The notes beneath the pieces are model-generated. The model was not told the origin of the DNA and did no database searches. It was given only the letters and a program-made list of their open reading frames with translations. Positions 1 through 8,507 of a stretch of 64,000 nt of DNA are shown one piece after another (positions within the stretch are counted from its first letter, which is position 1; each line of letters begins with the position of its first letter). This stretch comes from JAVBLP01 sp031553505 (GTDB lineage Bacteria; Elusimicrobiota; Endomicrobiia; Endomicrobiales; Endomicrobiaceae): the NCBI GenBank assembly GCA_031553505.1, contig JAVBLP010000012.1, positions 1 to 64,000 of the forward strand, given 5' to 3'. Position numbers and translations under genes: made by a program.

Positions 1-160
1 GAGGCAGAGGGCGCAGGCGGTGTATGATGAGTTTATAGCTGACGGCGTACCGATAGAGAAGCTGGAGTATGTAGGTTTTGCGGCGACGATGCCGATAGCG
101 ACAAACGAAACGAAAGAGGGCAGGGCGGCAAACAGAAGAACGGAAATATTTGTGGAATAA
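1..160 (+). CDS. OmpA-domain protein, C-terminal fragment
   Basis: Only the last 52 codons lie in the window, read from base 2 and ending in TAA at 158-160. The peptide holds the end of an OmpA-type peptidoglycan-binding domain: a helix beginning RAQAVYDEF, then YVGFA, and the closing EGRAANRRTEIFVE block, in which the NRR arginines are the usual signature. Such domains anchor the outer membrane to peptidoglycan in the periplasm. The fragment resembles the end of the OmpA lipoprotein at 56839-57432 (RAKAVKEEL and EGRARNRRT). The N-terminus and any signal peptide are outside the window, so lipoprotein or porin type cannot be told. A hairpin terminator follows at once. Confidence 0.85.
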   Translation, partial: RQRAQAVYDEFIADGVPIEKLEYVGFAATMPIATNETKEGRAANRRTEIFVE

Positions 161-183
161 GATTGATTTTTGAATAAAATTTG

Positions 184-230
184 ATATCCCGCGCCTTTTT
201 TCAGCCAAGGTGCGGGATATTTATTTTTTG
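184..230 (+). terminator. Rho-independent terminator after ompA fragment
   Basis: A 14-bp stem (184-197 with 207-220, one G-T wobble) is followed by a T-rich tract at 221-229. It lies between the OmpA stop and the gatC promoter. Confidence 0.85.
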
Positions 231-259
231 TTGAAACTGCAGCAATGTTTTTGTATAAT
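231..259 (+). promoter_or_regulatory. Sigma-70-type promoter of the gatC operon
   Basis: TTGAAA at 231-236, a 17-bp spacer and TATAAT at 254-259. It lies 39 bases ahead of the gatC ATG and just after the preceding terminator. Confidence 0.8.
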
Positions 260-297
260 TTTGCATTGTATTTATTCGTTAATTTAAGGAGTTTGTT

Positions 298-591
298 ATG
301 ATAAAAACAGAGCTTGAAGCAACGGCTTTTTTGGCAAGGGTTGAAGTGAAGGAAGAAGAAAAGGAAAAATACCTTAAAGATTTAAACGATATGCTTGAAT
401 TTGTAGAAACGCTTCAGGAGCCGGACGTCGCTTCTTTGAAACCTACCACGCACGTAACCGAGTTGAGAAATGTATGGAGGGAAGACATTGTGCGCCCGTG
501 CCCTAAAGACGTACTTGAGCAGATGATAAACGCGGCTCCGGAAAAAGAAGGGACTTTCTATAAAGTTCAAAAAGTAATAGAAGCGGAATAA
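298..591 (+). CDS. gatC: Asp-tRNA(Asn)/Glu-tRNA(Gln) amidotransferase subunit C
   Basis: This is the small subunit of the GatCAB complex, which converts Glu-tRNA(Gln) and Asp-tRNA(Asn) to their amidated forms in the cytoplasm. The 97-residue length is usual. The sequence has the family pattern: an N-terminal helix (TAFLARVEV), a middle segment with DLNDMLEFVETL, the proline-containing linker around TTHVTELRNVWREDIV, and a C-terminal stretch with FYKVQKVIE. The ATG at 298 has an AAGGAG site at 285-291. It is first in an operon with corA, gatA and gatB. The presence of gatCAB suggests that a dedicated GlnRS and/or AsnRS is missing, but nothing in the window shows this. Confidence 0.93.
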   Translation: MIKTELEATAFLARVEVKEEEKEKYLKDLNDMLEFVETLQEPDVASLKPTTHVTELRNVWREDIVRPCPKDVLEQMINAAPEKEGTFYKVQKVIEAE

Positions 592-612
592 TATTCCGCG
601 AGAGAGAAAGTT

Positions 613-1605
613 ATGATAAAAGCAATTTATTCGCTCAATAATGAGTTTCATACCGAATATGACGCGCTCAAAATAGCCGAGATTTACAAACAGAACCCTA
701 AACTTATCTGGATAGACATTCATCTTGAAAACCACGAGTTAAGCCACGAGGAGACGCTTTTGCTTACCGAAGCGTTTAAGTTTCATGAGATGTCTGTTGA
801 GGACTGCCTTTTCCCTCAGTATTTTCCTAAAACCGAAGAGTTTGAAAACTATGTCTTCGGAGCTGTACACGGAATACAGCTTAAACCCAACTACTTTCAG
901 GAGTTTGAGGAAAGTATATACGAATTGAACCTTTTCGTAGGCAAAGGTTTTGTTGTAACGGTGCACATAGAAGAATTGTTTTTTATTGAAACGCTTTTTG
1001 AAAAAGCGAAAGCAAGGCCACAGGTTGAGATGAAAAGCCTTGAAAACCTTCTTTATAATATTTTTAATAAAGTTGTTTCAAGTTATGAGTTTACGCTTGA
1101 AAAAATCGACGATAAAATGGAAGATTTGGAAGACGATATTTTGGAAGATCCCGAAACGGAAAATATGGAAGAAATTCTCGATATAAAAAAGGTTATTTTT
1201 GCTATAAGAAAAATCGCGGAATCGCAACAGATAGCATATGTCTATTTCACAAGAGCCAACAATAATCTTATTTCAAAAGAATACCTTGTTTATTTCCGCG
1301 ACATATTCACGCAGTGCGCCAGAATAAACCAGGGAATAATAGTCCGAAGCCAGATGGTTGTAAGCTTGCTTGAAGTTTATATGTCCAGCGTTACGGTCAG
1401 GCTTACCGAAGTGATGAAAGTATTAACAATTATAGCAACTGTGCTCATGCCTGTTCTTATTATTTCGGGCTATTTCGGGATGAACGTTAAATTTCCGGAA
1501 TATTCCCTTTTCGGGGAAAGCGGTTCATGGGTGTTTGCAGTCAGTCTGATGGCAATCGCAATAACGGCTTTATTAATATACTTTAAAAAGAAAAAGTGGT
1601 TTTGA
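613..1605 (+). CDS. corA: CorA-family magnesium/cobalt transporter
   Basis: A pentameric inner-membrane channel for Mg2+ (and Co2+/Ni2+) uptake. The protein has 330 residues, normal for the family. A large acidic cytoplasmic N-terminal domain includes the helical stretch KIDDKMEDLEDDILEDPE. Two transmembrane helices follow at roughly 268-288 and 302-323. The signature GMN motif sits at residues 289-291 (YFGMNVKFPE), at the end of the first helix, and the protein ends in a basic tail (KKKKWF). The gene lies 21 bases after gatC and 16 bases before the chosen gatA start, so it is cotranscribed with an otherwise tRNA-amidation operon. No functional link between CorA and GatCAB is evident. Confidence 0.93.
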   Translation: MIKAIYSLNNEFHTEYDALKIAEIYKQNPKLIWIDIHLENHELSHEETLLLTEAFKFHEMSVEDCLFPQYFPKTEEFENYVFGAVHGIQLKPNYFQEFEESIYELNLFVGKGFVVTVHIEELFFIETLFEKAKARPQVEMKSLENLLYNIFNKVVSSYEFTLEKIDDKMEDLEDDILEDPETENMEEILDIKKVIFAIRKIAESQQIAYVYFTRANNNLISKEYLVYFRDIFTQCARINQGIIVRSQMVVSLLEVYMSSVTVRLTEVMKVLTIIATVLMPVLIISGYFGMNVKFPEYSLFGESGSWVFAVSLMAIAITALLIYFKKKKWF

Positions 1606-1621
1606 AAGGGTGGTCGCATCT

Positions 1622-3079
1622 ATGGAAGAAATTTTAAAATTGTCGGTCAAAGATTTGCGCACTAAAATTTGCGCGGGAGAAGTGAAGAGCGTTGACGCCG
1701 TTACAGCGGGAATTAAACGCATAAAAGAAGCAGACTCAACGGTAAAAGCATTTCTTAAACTTAATGAAGAAAGCGCTTTAAAGGCTGCCGCCGAATCTGA
1801 CAGAAAAATTGAAAAAGGCGAAAAATGCGGCGCGCTTGAAGGCATACCCATTGCCATAAAAGACAATATTATGATTAAGGGCGAAAGCATGACTTCCGCC
1901 TCAAAGTATCTTGAAAAATACATCTCTCCTTACGACGCGACGGTTATCGAAAAATTAAAAAAAGCAGGTGCAGTTTTTGTCGGCAGAACCAATATGGACG
2001 AATTTGCAATGGGTTCTTCCACCGAAACTTCGGCATTCCAGAAAACGGCAAACCCGTGGAACTTTGACTGCGTTCCGGGAGGTTCGTCCGGAGGAAGCGC
2101 TGCCGCGGTAGCTTCCGGCATGGTGCCTTTTGCGCTTGGCTCCGATACGGGCGGTTCAATAAGGCAGCCTGCCGCATTTTGCGGAGTTGTCGGGTTTAAA
2201 CCTTCTTACGGATTGATAAGCAGATACGGCGCGTGCGCTTTGGCGTCGTCTTTTGACCAAATAGGCACCTTTTCAAAGACGGTCAGGGATACGGCGATGC
2301 TTGTCAGCGTTATGGCAGGCAAAGATTACAGAGATCCTGTATGCGAACCTTTTGAGGATGTAGATTATGCGCGCGGTTTTGACAATCCTGACGGGATCAG
2401 GAAAATAACCGTAGGCATTCCTAAGCAGCTTAACGATTACTCTGCGGATCCTGAAATATTAAAAGCTTTTGAATCGGCGATTTCAACGTTAAAAAGCGAA
2501 GGCGCTAAAATAGTTGAAATTGACGTACCGTCTTATAAATACGTGCCGGCGCTTTATAAAGTAATTATGTGCGCAGAGGTTTCGGCAAACATCGCAACTT
2601 TTGACGGAATCCGTTACGGTTACAGGTCTCCCAACGGCAAAAATTTAAATGACGAATATATGAAATCGAGAGGCGAATCACTCGGCTATGAAGTTAAAAA
2701 AAGAATAATTTTCGGCACATTTGTTTTAGGCGCGAAAAACTACCATAAATATTACCACACGGCGCAAAAAGTAAGAACTTTGCTTATAAATGAAGTAAAC
2801 GGCGCGTTTAAAAAGTGCGATGTTATATTTACGCCGTCTACTTTGCAGATGCCGGTAAAATTCGGCGAGTCCGTGTCCGAAGAGTGCGACATATTTACTA
2901 CGATGTGCAACCTTGCGGGGCTTCCGGGAATATCCGTTCCATGCGGATTTTCCAAAGACGGGATGCCCGTTGGCGTTCATTTCGCCGGCCCGAGGCTTTC
3001 AGACGCGAAGCTTTTGCAGATAGCGCACGCTTATGAAAAAGTTGCAGGGTTTGATTTAAATAAATATCCAAAAATATAG
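1622..3079 (+). CDS. gatA: Asp-tRNA(Asn)/Glu-tRNA(Gln) amidotransferase subunit A
   Basis: The amidase subunit of GatCAB, which releases ammonia from glutamine or asparagine for transamidation. I start it at ATG 1622 because an AAAGGGTGG ribosome site at 1606-1613 is well spaced for it. A GTG at 1610 would add four residues. The amidase-signature triad is visible: Lys80 in AIKDNIM, Ser155 in GGSSGGSAAA and the nucleophile Ser179 in GSDTGGSIRQPA. The downstream VGFKPSYGLISRYG block is also typical. The length of 485 residues is standard. It lies between corA and gatB, with 12 bases to gatB. Confidence 0.96.
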   Translation: MEEILKLSVKDLRTKICAGEVKSVDAVTAGIKRIKEADSTVKAFLKLNEESALKAAAESDRKIEKGEKCGALEGIPIAIKDNIMIKGESMTSASKYLEKYISPYDATVIEKLKKAGAVFVGRTNMDEFAMGSSTETSAFQKTANPWNFDCVPGGSSGGSAAAVASGMVPFALGSDTGGSIRQPAAFCGVVGFKPSYGLISRYGACALASSFDQIGTFSKTVRDTAMLVSVMAGKDYRDPVCEPFEDVDYARGFDNPDGIRKITVGIPKQLNDYSADPEILKAFESAISTLKSEGAKIVEIDVPSYKYVPALYKVIMCAEVSANIATFDGIRYGYRSPNGKNLNDEYMKSRGESLGYEVKKRIIFGTFVLGAKNYHKYYHTAQKVRTLLINEVNGAFKKCDVIFTPSTLQMPVKFGESVSEECDIFTTMCNLAGLPGISVPCGFSKDGMPVGVHFAGPRLSDAKLLQIAHAYEKVAGFDLNKYPKI

Positions 3080-3091
3080 AAGGTAAAAAAG

Positions 3092-4546
3092 ATGACAACT
3101 TACGAAACAGTTATAGGACTTGAAGTACACGCCCAGATTAACACCAAATCTAAAATTTTTTGCGAATGTTCCACGGATTTTGGCGCGGAACCGAATGCCA
3201 ACACGTGCTGTATCTGCACTTCGCAGCCGGGCGCTATACCGATTCTCAACAAAAAAGCCGTTGAAGCGATAGTAAAAACCGGCCTTGCGCTGGATTTTAC
3301 TATTAACAAACAGTGCACTTTCGCGAGAAAACAGTATTTTTATCCGGATATCCCTAAAAACTACCAAATAACGCAGTCCGAGCCGCCTTTGTGTTCAATG
3401 GGTAAAATTGCGATAACAGTTGACGGTAAAGAAAAAGTTATCAATATTACAAGAATACATTTAGAAGAAGACGCCGGAAAACTTGTCCATGAAATCGGCA
3501 GCAGGGAACTCGAATACTCTCTTCTCGATTTAAACAGGGGCAGCATAGGCCTTATGGAAGTGGTATCTGAGCCAGAACTGCGTTCTCCTGAAGAGGCTGC
3601 GCAGTATTTAACTGAACTTAAAAATATTTTAGAGTACCTAGGCACGTCAAACTGCAATATGGAAGAAGGCAGAATGCGCTGTGACGCGAACGTCAGCATA
3701 CGCCCCGTAGGCCAGAAAGAGTTTGGCACAAGAGTTGAAATTAAAAATATGAACTCGATATCAGGCGTGCGAGAAGCTATCGCCTATGAAGTTGAAAGGC
3801 AGAAAGAAGTTTTGGCTGCCGGCGGCAGGCTAACGCAGGAAACACGCCTTTGGGAATCAGAAGAAGGAATAACAAAATCGATGCGTTCGAAAGAAAGCGC
3901 TTTGGATTACAGATATTTCCCTGAACCGGATTTGGTCCCTTTTGATTTGCCGGACTCTTTTGTAGAAGAACTCCGCGCGCAGCTTCCCGAGCTTCCTAAA
4001 ATAAGAAAAACAAGGTTTATGAAAGATTACGCTTTGTCAGAGTATGACGCTGATTATTTAACGTCAAGAAGAATGATTGCAGATTACTATGAAAACGCTT
4101 TAAATGTTTCAAAAGAGAAAAAAGCAGCGGCAAAACCGCTTGCCAACTGGATCGCTACCGAATTAAACGGTAAATTAAACGCGGATAAGAAAGAAATTGA
4201 CGAATCTCCGGTTTCCGGCGAAAATCTTGCCAAACTCGTAGATTTGATTTTGAGCGGCAAAATATCGGGCAAAATGGCAAAAACCGTTTTTGACGATATG
4301 TATGCAAATTCTTCAGATCCGGAAACAGTGGTTAAAGAAAAGGGTCTCTCGCAAATTTCAGATGAATCGGCTATTATAAAAATATGCGAAGAAGCCATAG
4401 CCGAGAGCCCGAAAGCCGTTGAAGAGTTTAAATCGGGTAAAGAAAGGGCGATTGGCGCTATAGTAGGTTTGGTAATGAAAAAATCAAAAGGCCAGGCAAA
4501 TCCGCAGCTTGTAAACAAGATTCTGATGGAAAAGCTAAAAAGTTAA
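3092..4546 (+). CDS. gatB: Asp-tRNA(Asn)/Glu-tRNA(Gln) amidotransferase subunit B
   Basis: The kinase/transamidase subunit of GatCAB. It activates the glutamyl or aspartyl group on the tRNA with ATP and receives ammonia from GatA. The protein has 484 residues. It opens with the signature ETVIGLEVHAQINTKSKIFC and contains RIHLEEDAGK, the MEEGRMRCDANVS block and DYRYFPEPDL, all hallmarks of the catalytic cradle. A helical and YqeY-like tail (about 330-484) binds tRNA. The start has an AGAAGGTAA ribosome site. It is the last gene of the operon and is followed by a strong terminator. Confidence 0.96.
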   Translation: MTTYETVIGLEVHAQINTKSKIFCECSTDFGAEPNANTCCICTSQPGAIPILNKKAVEAIVKTGLALDFTINKQCTFARKQYFYPDIPKNYQITQSEPPLCSMGKIAITVDGKEKVINITRIHLEEDAGKLVHEIGSRELEYSLLDLNRGSIGLMEVVSEPELRSPEEAAQYLTELKNILEYLGTSNCNMEEGRMRCDANVSIRPVGQKEFGTRVEIKNMNSISGVREAIAYEVERQKEVLAAGGRLTQETRLWESEEGITKSMRSKESALDYRYFPEPDLVPFDLPDSFVEELRAQLPELPKIRKTRFMKDYALSEYDADYLTSRRMIADYYENALNVSKEKKAAAKPLANWIATELNGKLNADKKEIDESPVSGENLAKLVDLILSGKISGKMAKTVFDDMYANSSDPETVVKEKGLSQISDESAIIKICEEAIAESPKAVEEFKSGKERAIGAIVGLVMKKSKGQANPQLVNKILMEKLKS

Positions 4547-4567
4547 ATATAAATTAGAATAAAAAGG

Positions 4568-4598
4568 AAAAAGACCGCTATAGCAGGCGGTCTTTTTT
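4568..4598 (+). terminator. Rho-independent terminator of gat operon
   Basis: Stem gaccgc (4573-4578) with gcggtc (4587-4592), extended by A/T pairs on both sides, then a run of six T. Confidence 0.9.
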
Positions 4599-4620
4599 AT
4601 TTTTAAAAAACGATTGATAA

Positions 4621-4649
4621 TTGAAATATTTTACTTAAAAGTGTAGAAT
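4621..4649 (+). promoter_or_regulatory. Promoter of proB
   Basis: TTGAAA at 4621-4626, 17-bp spacer, TAGAAT at 4644-4649. The proB ATG follows 26 bases later. Confidence 0.7.
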
Positions 4650-4675
4650 ACAAAAAAACAGCTTCAGGAAAATAA

Positions 4676-5764
4676 ATGAAAATAATTATTAAAGTCGGCA
4701 CAAGCACGCTTATTGATAAAAACGGGGCTTTAAATAAGAAATACATTTCCGACCTCGCGAAAAACCTTTCATTGCTCAAAAAAGAAAACCATGACATTGT
4801 CGTAGTAAGTTCCGGAGCCATAGGCGCGGGGCTGGGCCATTTAAAACTAGACTCAAAGCCGAAAACTTTAAGGGAAAAACAGGCTCTTTCGGCAGTAGGG
4901 CAGCCGCTGATTATGAATGCGTACGGTGAAGCTTTTGCGCAGCTAGGCATGACCGTTGCCCAGATTTTGCTCACAAGGGACGATTTTGATAACAGGGCAA
5001 AGTATATAAACGCAAGAAATACGCTTAACGAGCTTTTGGAAAAAGGAATAATACCCGTAATCAATGAAAATGACACCGTTGCGGTTGAAGAAATAAATTT
5101 TGGCGATAATGACACCCTGGGCGCTTTGGTTGCTGCCGCTGTCGACGCGGATATTTTAGTTATTTTCACCGATGTTGACGGCCTTTATGACGGGCATCCT
5201 TCCAGAGGGAAATTAATCCCGAAAGTAGAAAAAATTACCGAACAGATAGAATCATACGCCACAAGCGCCTCCGCGAGCGGCAAAGGCACGGGCGGCATGA
5301 AAACGAAAGTATTAGCCGCGAAAATTGCGACCGCTTCCGGCGTAGATACGTTTATATTAAACGGCTCAAAGCTTAATCTGCTTAAAGAAGCAATAGACAA
5401 TAAAAATGCCGGAACGCATTTCCAAGCTAAAAAAAGCTGTCTGGAGGCAAAGAAATCCTGGATTGCTTTCAGCAAGAAACCTAAAGGCAGTATTTTTGTC
5501 GATAAAAAAGCAGCCGAAGCGCTTATCAGTAAAGGCAAAAGCCTGCTGGCAGCCGGAATAGTGAAAGTATCCGGAAATTTTAAACGCGGAGATACAGTCA
5601 TTATCACGGATTTCGAAACGAAACAGGATTTTGCTCGCGGATTAATTAATTATGACAGCGCAACTGTGCAAAAAATTGCCGGCAAAAAAACGTCTGAAAT
5701 CAAAAAAAATATAGATTTTGAAGATGAAGAAGTGATACACAGGGATAATCTCGTAATATTATGA
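4676..5764 (+). CDS. proB: Glutamate 5-kinase
   Basis: Phosphorylates L-glutamate to gamma-glutamyl phosphate, the first step of proline synthesis. The 362-residue protein is the long type. An amino-acid-kinase domain (about 1-255) has the N-terminal IIKVGTSTL, the VVSSGAIGAG loop, VINENDTV, FGDNDTLGALVA and a GTGGMKTK segment. A C-terminal PUA domain (about 275-355) has GSIFVDKKAAEAL and LLAAGIVKVSG. The partner enzyme ProA is encoded far away at 38278-39543. The stop overlaps the next gene's start by four bases (ATGA), so the two are translationally coupled. Confidence 0.95.
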   Translation: MKIIIKVGTSTLIDKNGALNKKYISDLAKNLSLLKKENHDIVVVSSGAIGAGLGHLKLDSKPKTLREKQALSAVGQPLIMNAYGEAFAQLGMTVAQILLTRDDFDNRAKYINARNTLNELLEKGIIPVINENDTVAVEEINFGDNDTLGALVAAAVDADILVIFTDVDGLYDGHPSRGKLIPKVEKITEQIESYATSASASGKGTGGMKTKVLAAKIATASGVDTFILNGSKLNLLKEAIDNKNAGTHFQAKKSCLEAKKSWIAFSKKPKGSIFVDKKAAEALISKGKSLLAAGIVKVSGNFKRGDTVIITDFETKQDFARGLINYDSATVQKIAGKKTSEIKKNIDFEDEEVIHRDNLVIL

Positions 5765-7185
5765 TTAAAAAAATAGCAGTAATGCTTATTATCTCGTTAA
5801 TTCCTTTAAGCCTCGCGGGGGCGGCTGTTTACAAAAAGAAAATAACCTCCGATAAAGGGCCGTTTTTTATTTATACGGATGATAACGGCGTTGAAATAGC
5901 CAGAGAGCAAATATCAGCGGACGGGACTTCTGATTTTATTTACGGCGCGACAATAAACGGCGAAGTAAAAGAAATAGATGAAAAAGGAAATATTATTTAT
6001 ATATGGAATTATTCCGACAGCAAGCTGAACGGTACAAGTTATAAATTCTACCCTTCCGGAAGAAAAATGTTTGAATTGATTTATAAAGATAATATTTTAA
6101 GGGGAGAAGCAAAAAAATATTATGAAAACGGTACATTATCTGAAACGGCCCTTTACGTAAACGGCAAAATTGAAGGAATCGCGGAAGCTTACCTGGAAAA
6201 CGGAAACATATATAAATATTTATATAAAGGAAATAAGTTAAACGGGGAATCACAGCTTTTTGACAGGCAGGGAAGAATTTTGGAAAGTTATACATATAAA
6301 GATAATGTGTTGGAAGGCCCTGCAAAACAGTATTATCTTTCGGGTGTTGTAAAGTCAGAGATGGAATATGTAAGAGGCAGGCTTGAAGGTTATCGCAAAT
6401 ATTATGATGAAAAAGGGCGTGAAATAAGCACATCTCTTTTCAGAAATGGAAGGGAAGTGAATAAAATAAGCAGTTTTGAAGATAAAAGCGAGGGCAAATA
6501 TAAGATTGACGCGGATCAATTAAGCGAAGACGGCATTTTGTGGAAAGGCCCCGCAAAGCTGTATATCGCGGAAAGCAAGCGAATGGTTGCCGAGTTCAGG
6601 TTTTTTGAAAAAGGCAAATTCCTTAACGGCAGATATAAAACATATTATAAAAACGGGGCAGTTCATTACGAAGGAAATTTCGTGAACGGTACTGCCTCAG
6701 GAAAATTCATAACCTATTCCCCTGAAGGTAAAATTATAGCTGTTGACAGGTTTTCAAGGGGAAAGCTTAGCGGCATTTCCTATATATATTACCCCACAGG
6801 CGAGAAATTCGGAGAGTATATATATAAAAGCGGAGAGCTAGACGGAGTTTCAACTACATATGACAAAGATAAAAAAATTATTATGGAAGCGAACTATAAA
6901 GAAGGTTTTCTTCACGGCGCCGTAAAATTCTTTTACGCTGACGGAAGTCTTCGTTTTGAAGCATATTTTTCTAACGGGGAGCCTGTAGGGCAGTTACGAT
7001 ACTATTTCAAAGATGAGCCGAATAAGCTTGAATATCTTATTGAGTTTAAAAGAGGTAAAATTAATAAAAGCACGGCTTTTTCACCTGATGGGTTTGTTGA
7101 ATACCAGGAATCATACTACAGCGTTGCCACCCGCCTTAAACCGCTTGCCTTAAAAAACATGAATAAGTACGTTTACACGGAATAA
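5761..7185 (+). CDS. Exported MORN/YwqK-type repeat protein
   Basis: A 474-residue protein with a Sec signal peptide (about 1-22, ending SLAGAA). The rest is a ladder of short repeats of the form YxNGxLxGxxxxYYxxG, for example FYPSGRKMFELIYKDN and YYENGTLSETALYVNGKIEG. These match the MORN-variant repeats of the YwqK family, which is often labelled antitoxin in databases although most members have no proven toxin partner. The repeats should form an extended beta-hairpin array in the periplasm or on the surface. It overlaps proB by four bases but has no obvious link to proline synthesis. Its function is unknown. Confidence 0.8.
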   Translation: MIKKIAVMLIISLIPLSLAGAAVYKKKITSDKGPFFIYTDDNGVEIAREQISADGTSDFIYGATINGEVKEIDEKGNIIYIWNYSDSKLNGTSYKFYPSGRKMFELIYKDNILRGEAKKYYENGTLSETALYVNGKIEGIAEAYLENGNIYKYLYKGNKLNGESQLFDRQGRILESYTYKDNVLEGPAKQYYLSGVVKSEMEYVRGRLEGYRKYYDEKGREISTSLFRNGREVNKISSFEDKSEGKYKIDADQLSEDGILWKGPAKLYIAESKRMVAEFRFFEKGKFLNGRYKTYYKNGAVHYEGNFVNGTASGKFITYSPEGKIIAVDRFSRGKLSGISYIYYPTGEKFGEYIYKSGELDGVSTTYDKDKKIIMEANYKEGFLHGAVKFFYADGSLRFEAYFSNGEPVGQLRYYFKDEPNKLEYLIEFKRGKINKSTAFSPDGFVEYQESYYSVATRLKPLALKNMNKYVYTE

Positions 7186-7187
7186 TC

Positions 7188-8507
7188 TTATATCATTCCG
7201 CTTTTTTTCCAAACGCAGCTCTCTTCCATGCATAAATAAACAACAGTATTGGTTTTTTTTGATTTTATTAAATTGTTCATGTAAGAGTAGATTTGCGCTC
7301 TTAAATTTTCTTCATAACGCAGTTTGTAATCATTTCCGAGTAGCAGTTCGCCGTTTAAAATCTTGGTATCGGGAAAGCGGTTTTCTATTACGGTTTTTAA
7401 AGAGGCGGGCATTCTTAAAGTACCAAGGCTTATCCATTTTATGCTGCCGGCCGGCACAATGTCAAAAATCATGTCAACCGTATCAGAGTAATCTTTTTCC
7501 CAACCGCTGTAATAAACAATCGGGTCAAAGTGAAAGGCAGTTGAAAAACCGGCATCGGCGCATTTTTTTGCGGCAGCCAGCCTTTCCGCAACAGAGGGCG
7601 CTTTAAATTCATTCTCTTTGCGTATTTTCTCGGAGTTGACGCTCCAGGCAGCCACTATGTTTTCTTTGCCTCCGGAGCGAAGAAGATTTTCAATATTTAC
7701 GCTTTTCGTTTTAAATTCAAAAAAAATGTCCGGTTTTTCTTTAAAGAAATGTATTATCTCTGAAGAAAATTCGGTAATATCGTCAAAAATGAGGGAGTCT
7801 GTAAACTCTCCGCTGCCGATTCGTTTATAATTAAAAAAGCCTTTTGCGCTGCTTACCAATCTGTCTTCTTTCAAATACTCCTTTATGTTATAAGGTATAA
7901 CTATTCCGGGCACATTTTGATATCCCTGTAAAAAACAGTAGCTGCATTCATAAGCGCAGCCCATGCCTGTATTCATAATGGAATAGCCGCAGTTTACGAC
8001 TCCTGAAGTGCAAGGGCATCTTTTGAAAAAATCATATTTTTCTCCAGTTAAAAACAGATTTTTTGTACGGGAGTTAAAATCAGTCAGCGTAAATTTTTTT
8101 CCGCGCATAAAATCTTTCATCGATTCGATGCGAATATATGCCGCATCAGGAAATTTGTTTTTTACCCTGTCAAAAACAGGAAAATTAACCGCCGGTTCTT
8201 CATAATAAACGGTTTGGGGGTTAAACGCTGAGCTATTTGTGCCCGCCGCAAATTGTTTGTTTGCGTCAAATTTAGGAAGATAAAAAGAATCCATCGGCAC
8301 TTTTCCGAATGTTTCAGGGTAGCGCTTTGTCAAAAGCATTTTTTTAACGGTTTCATAAGAGTTTTCTTTTATTGCGGCAAAAACTGCTTCCGGTGGAATA
8401 TTTTCTATGGAAGATATTTCAAATATAAGCCTTTGTACCTCTCTGGCTTTGTTGGTCCCGAATTTAGGAAAACGCTCTTTAAAGAGCGTTTCAAAATCAG
8501 AGCTCAT
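7188..8507 (-). CDS. Radical SAM protein, spore photoproduct lyase family
   Basis: A 439-residue radical SAM protein. The cluster-binding motif is C184-x3-C188-x2-C191 in GMGCAYECSYCFLQGYQN, and the CSYCFLQ context is that of spore photoproduct lyase (SplB), a thymine-dimer repair enzyme. An upstream pair, CPC at about 164-166, is also present. I start at ATG 8507, which overlaps the upstream gene's stop by 11 bases. A TTG at 8534 would add nine residues but overlap more. Nothing in the window indicates sporulation, so the substrate may be another DNA photoproduct or another nucleic-acid lesion. The family call is good; the reaction is inference. Confidence 0.78.
   Translation of the reverse strand: MSSDFETLFKERFPKFGTNKAREVQRLIFEISSIENIPPEAVFAAIKENSYETVKKMLLTKRYPETFGKVPMDSFYLPKFDANKQFAAGTNSSAFNPQTVYYEEPAVNFPVFDRVKNKFPDAAYIRIESMKDFMRGKKFTLTDFNSRTKNLFLTGEKYDFFKRCPCTSGVVNCGYSIMNTGMGCAYECSYCFLQGYQNVPGIVIPYNIKEYLKEDRLVSSAKGFFNYKRIGSGEFTDSLIFDDITEFSSEIIHFFKEKPDIFFEFKTKSVNIENLLRSGGKENIVAAWSVNSEKIRKENEFKAPSVAERLAAAKKCADAGFSTAFHFDPIVYYSGWEKDYSDTVDMIFDIVPAGSIKWISLGTLRMPASLKTVIENRFPDTKILNGELLLGNDYKLRYEENLRAQIYSYMNNLIKSKKTNTVVYLCMEESCVWKKSGMI

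Noticed and set aside
382..966. Minus-strand open frames opposite gatC and corA
   Set aside because: The plus-strand genes are unmistakable families; the antisense frames show no family motifs or start signals.
5761..7185. YwqK-like gene as half of a toxin-antitoxin pair
   Set aside because: The protein has a signal peptide and its neighbours are proB and a convergent radical SAM gene; no toxin candidate is present.
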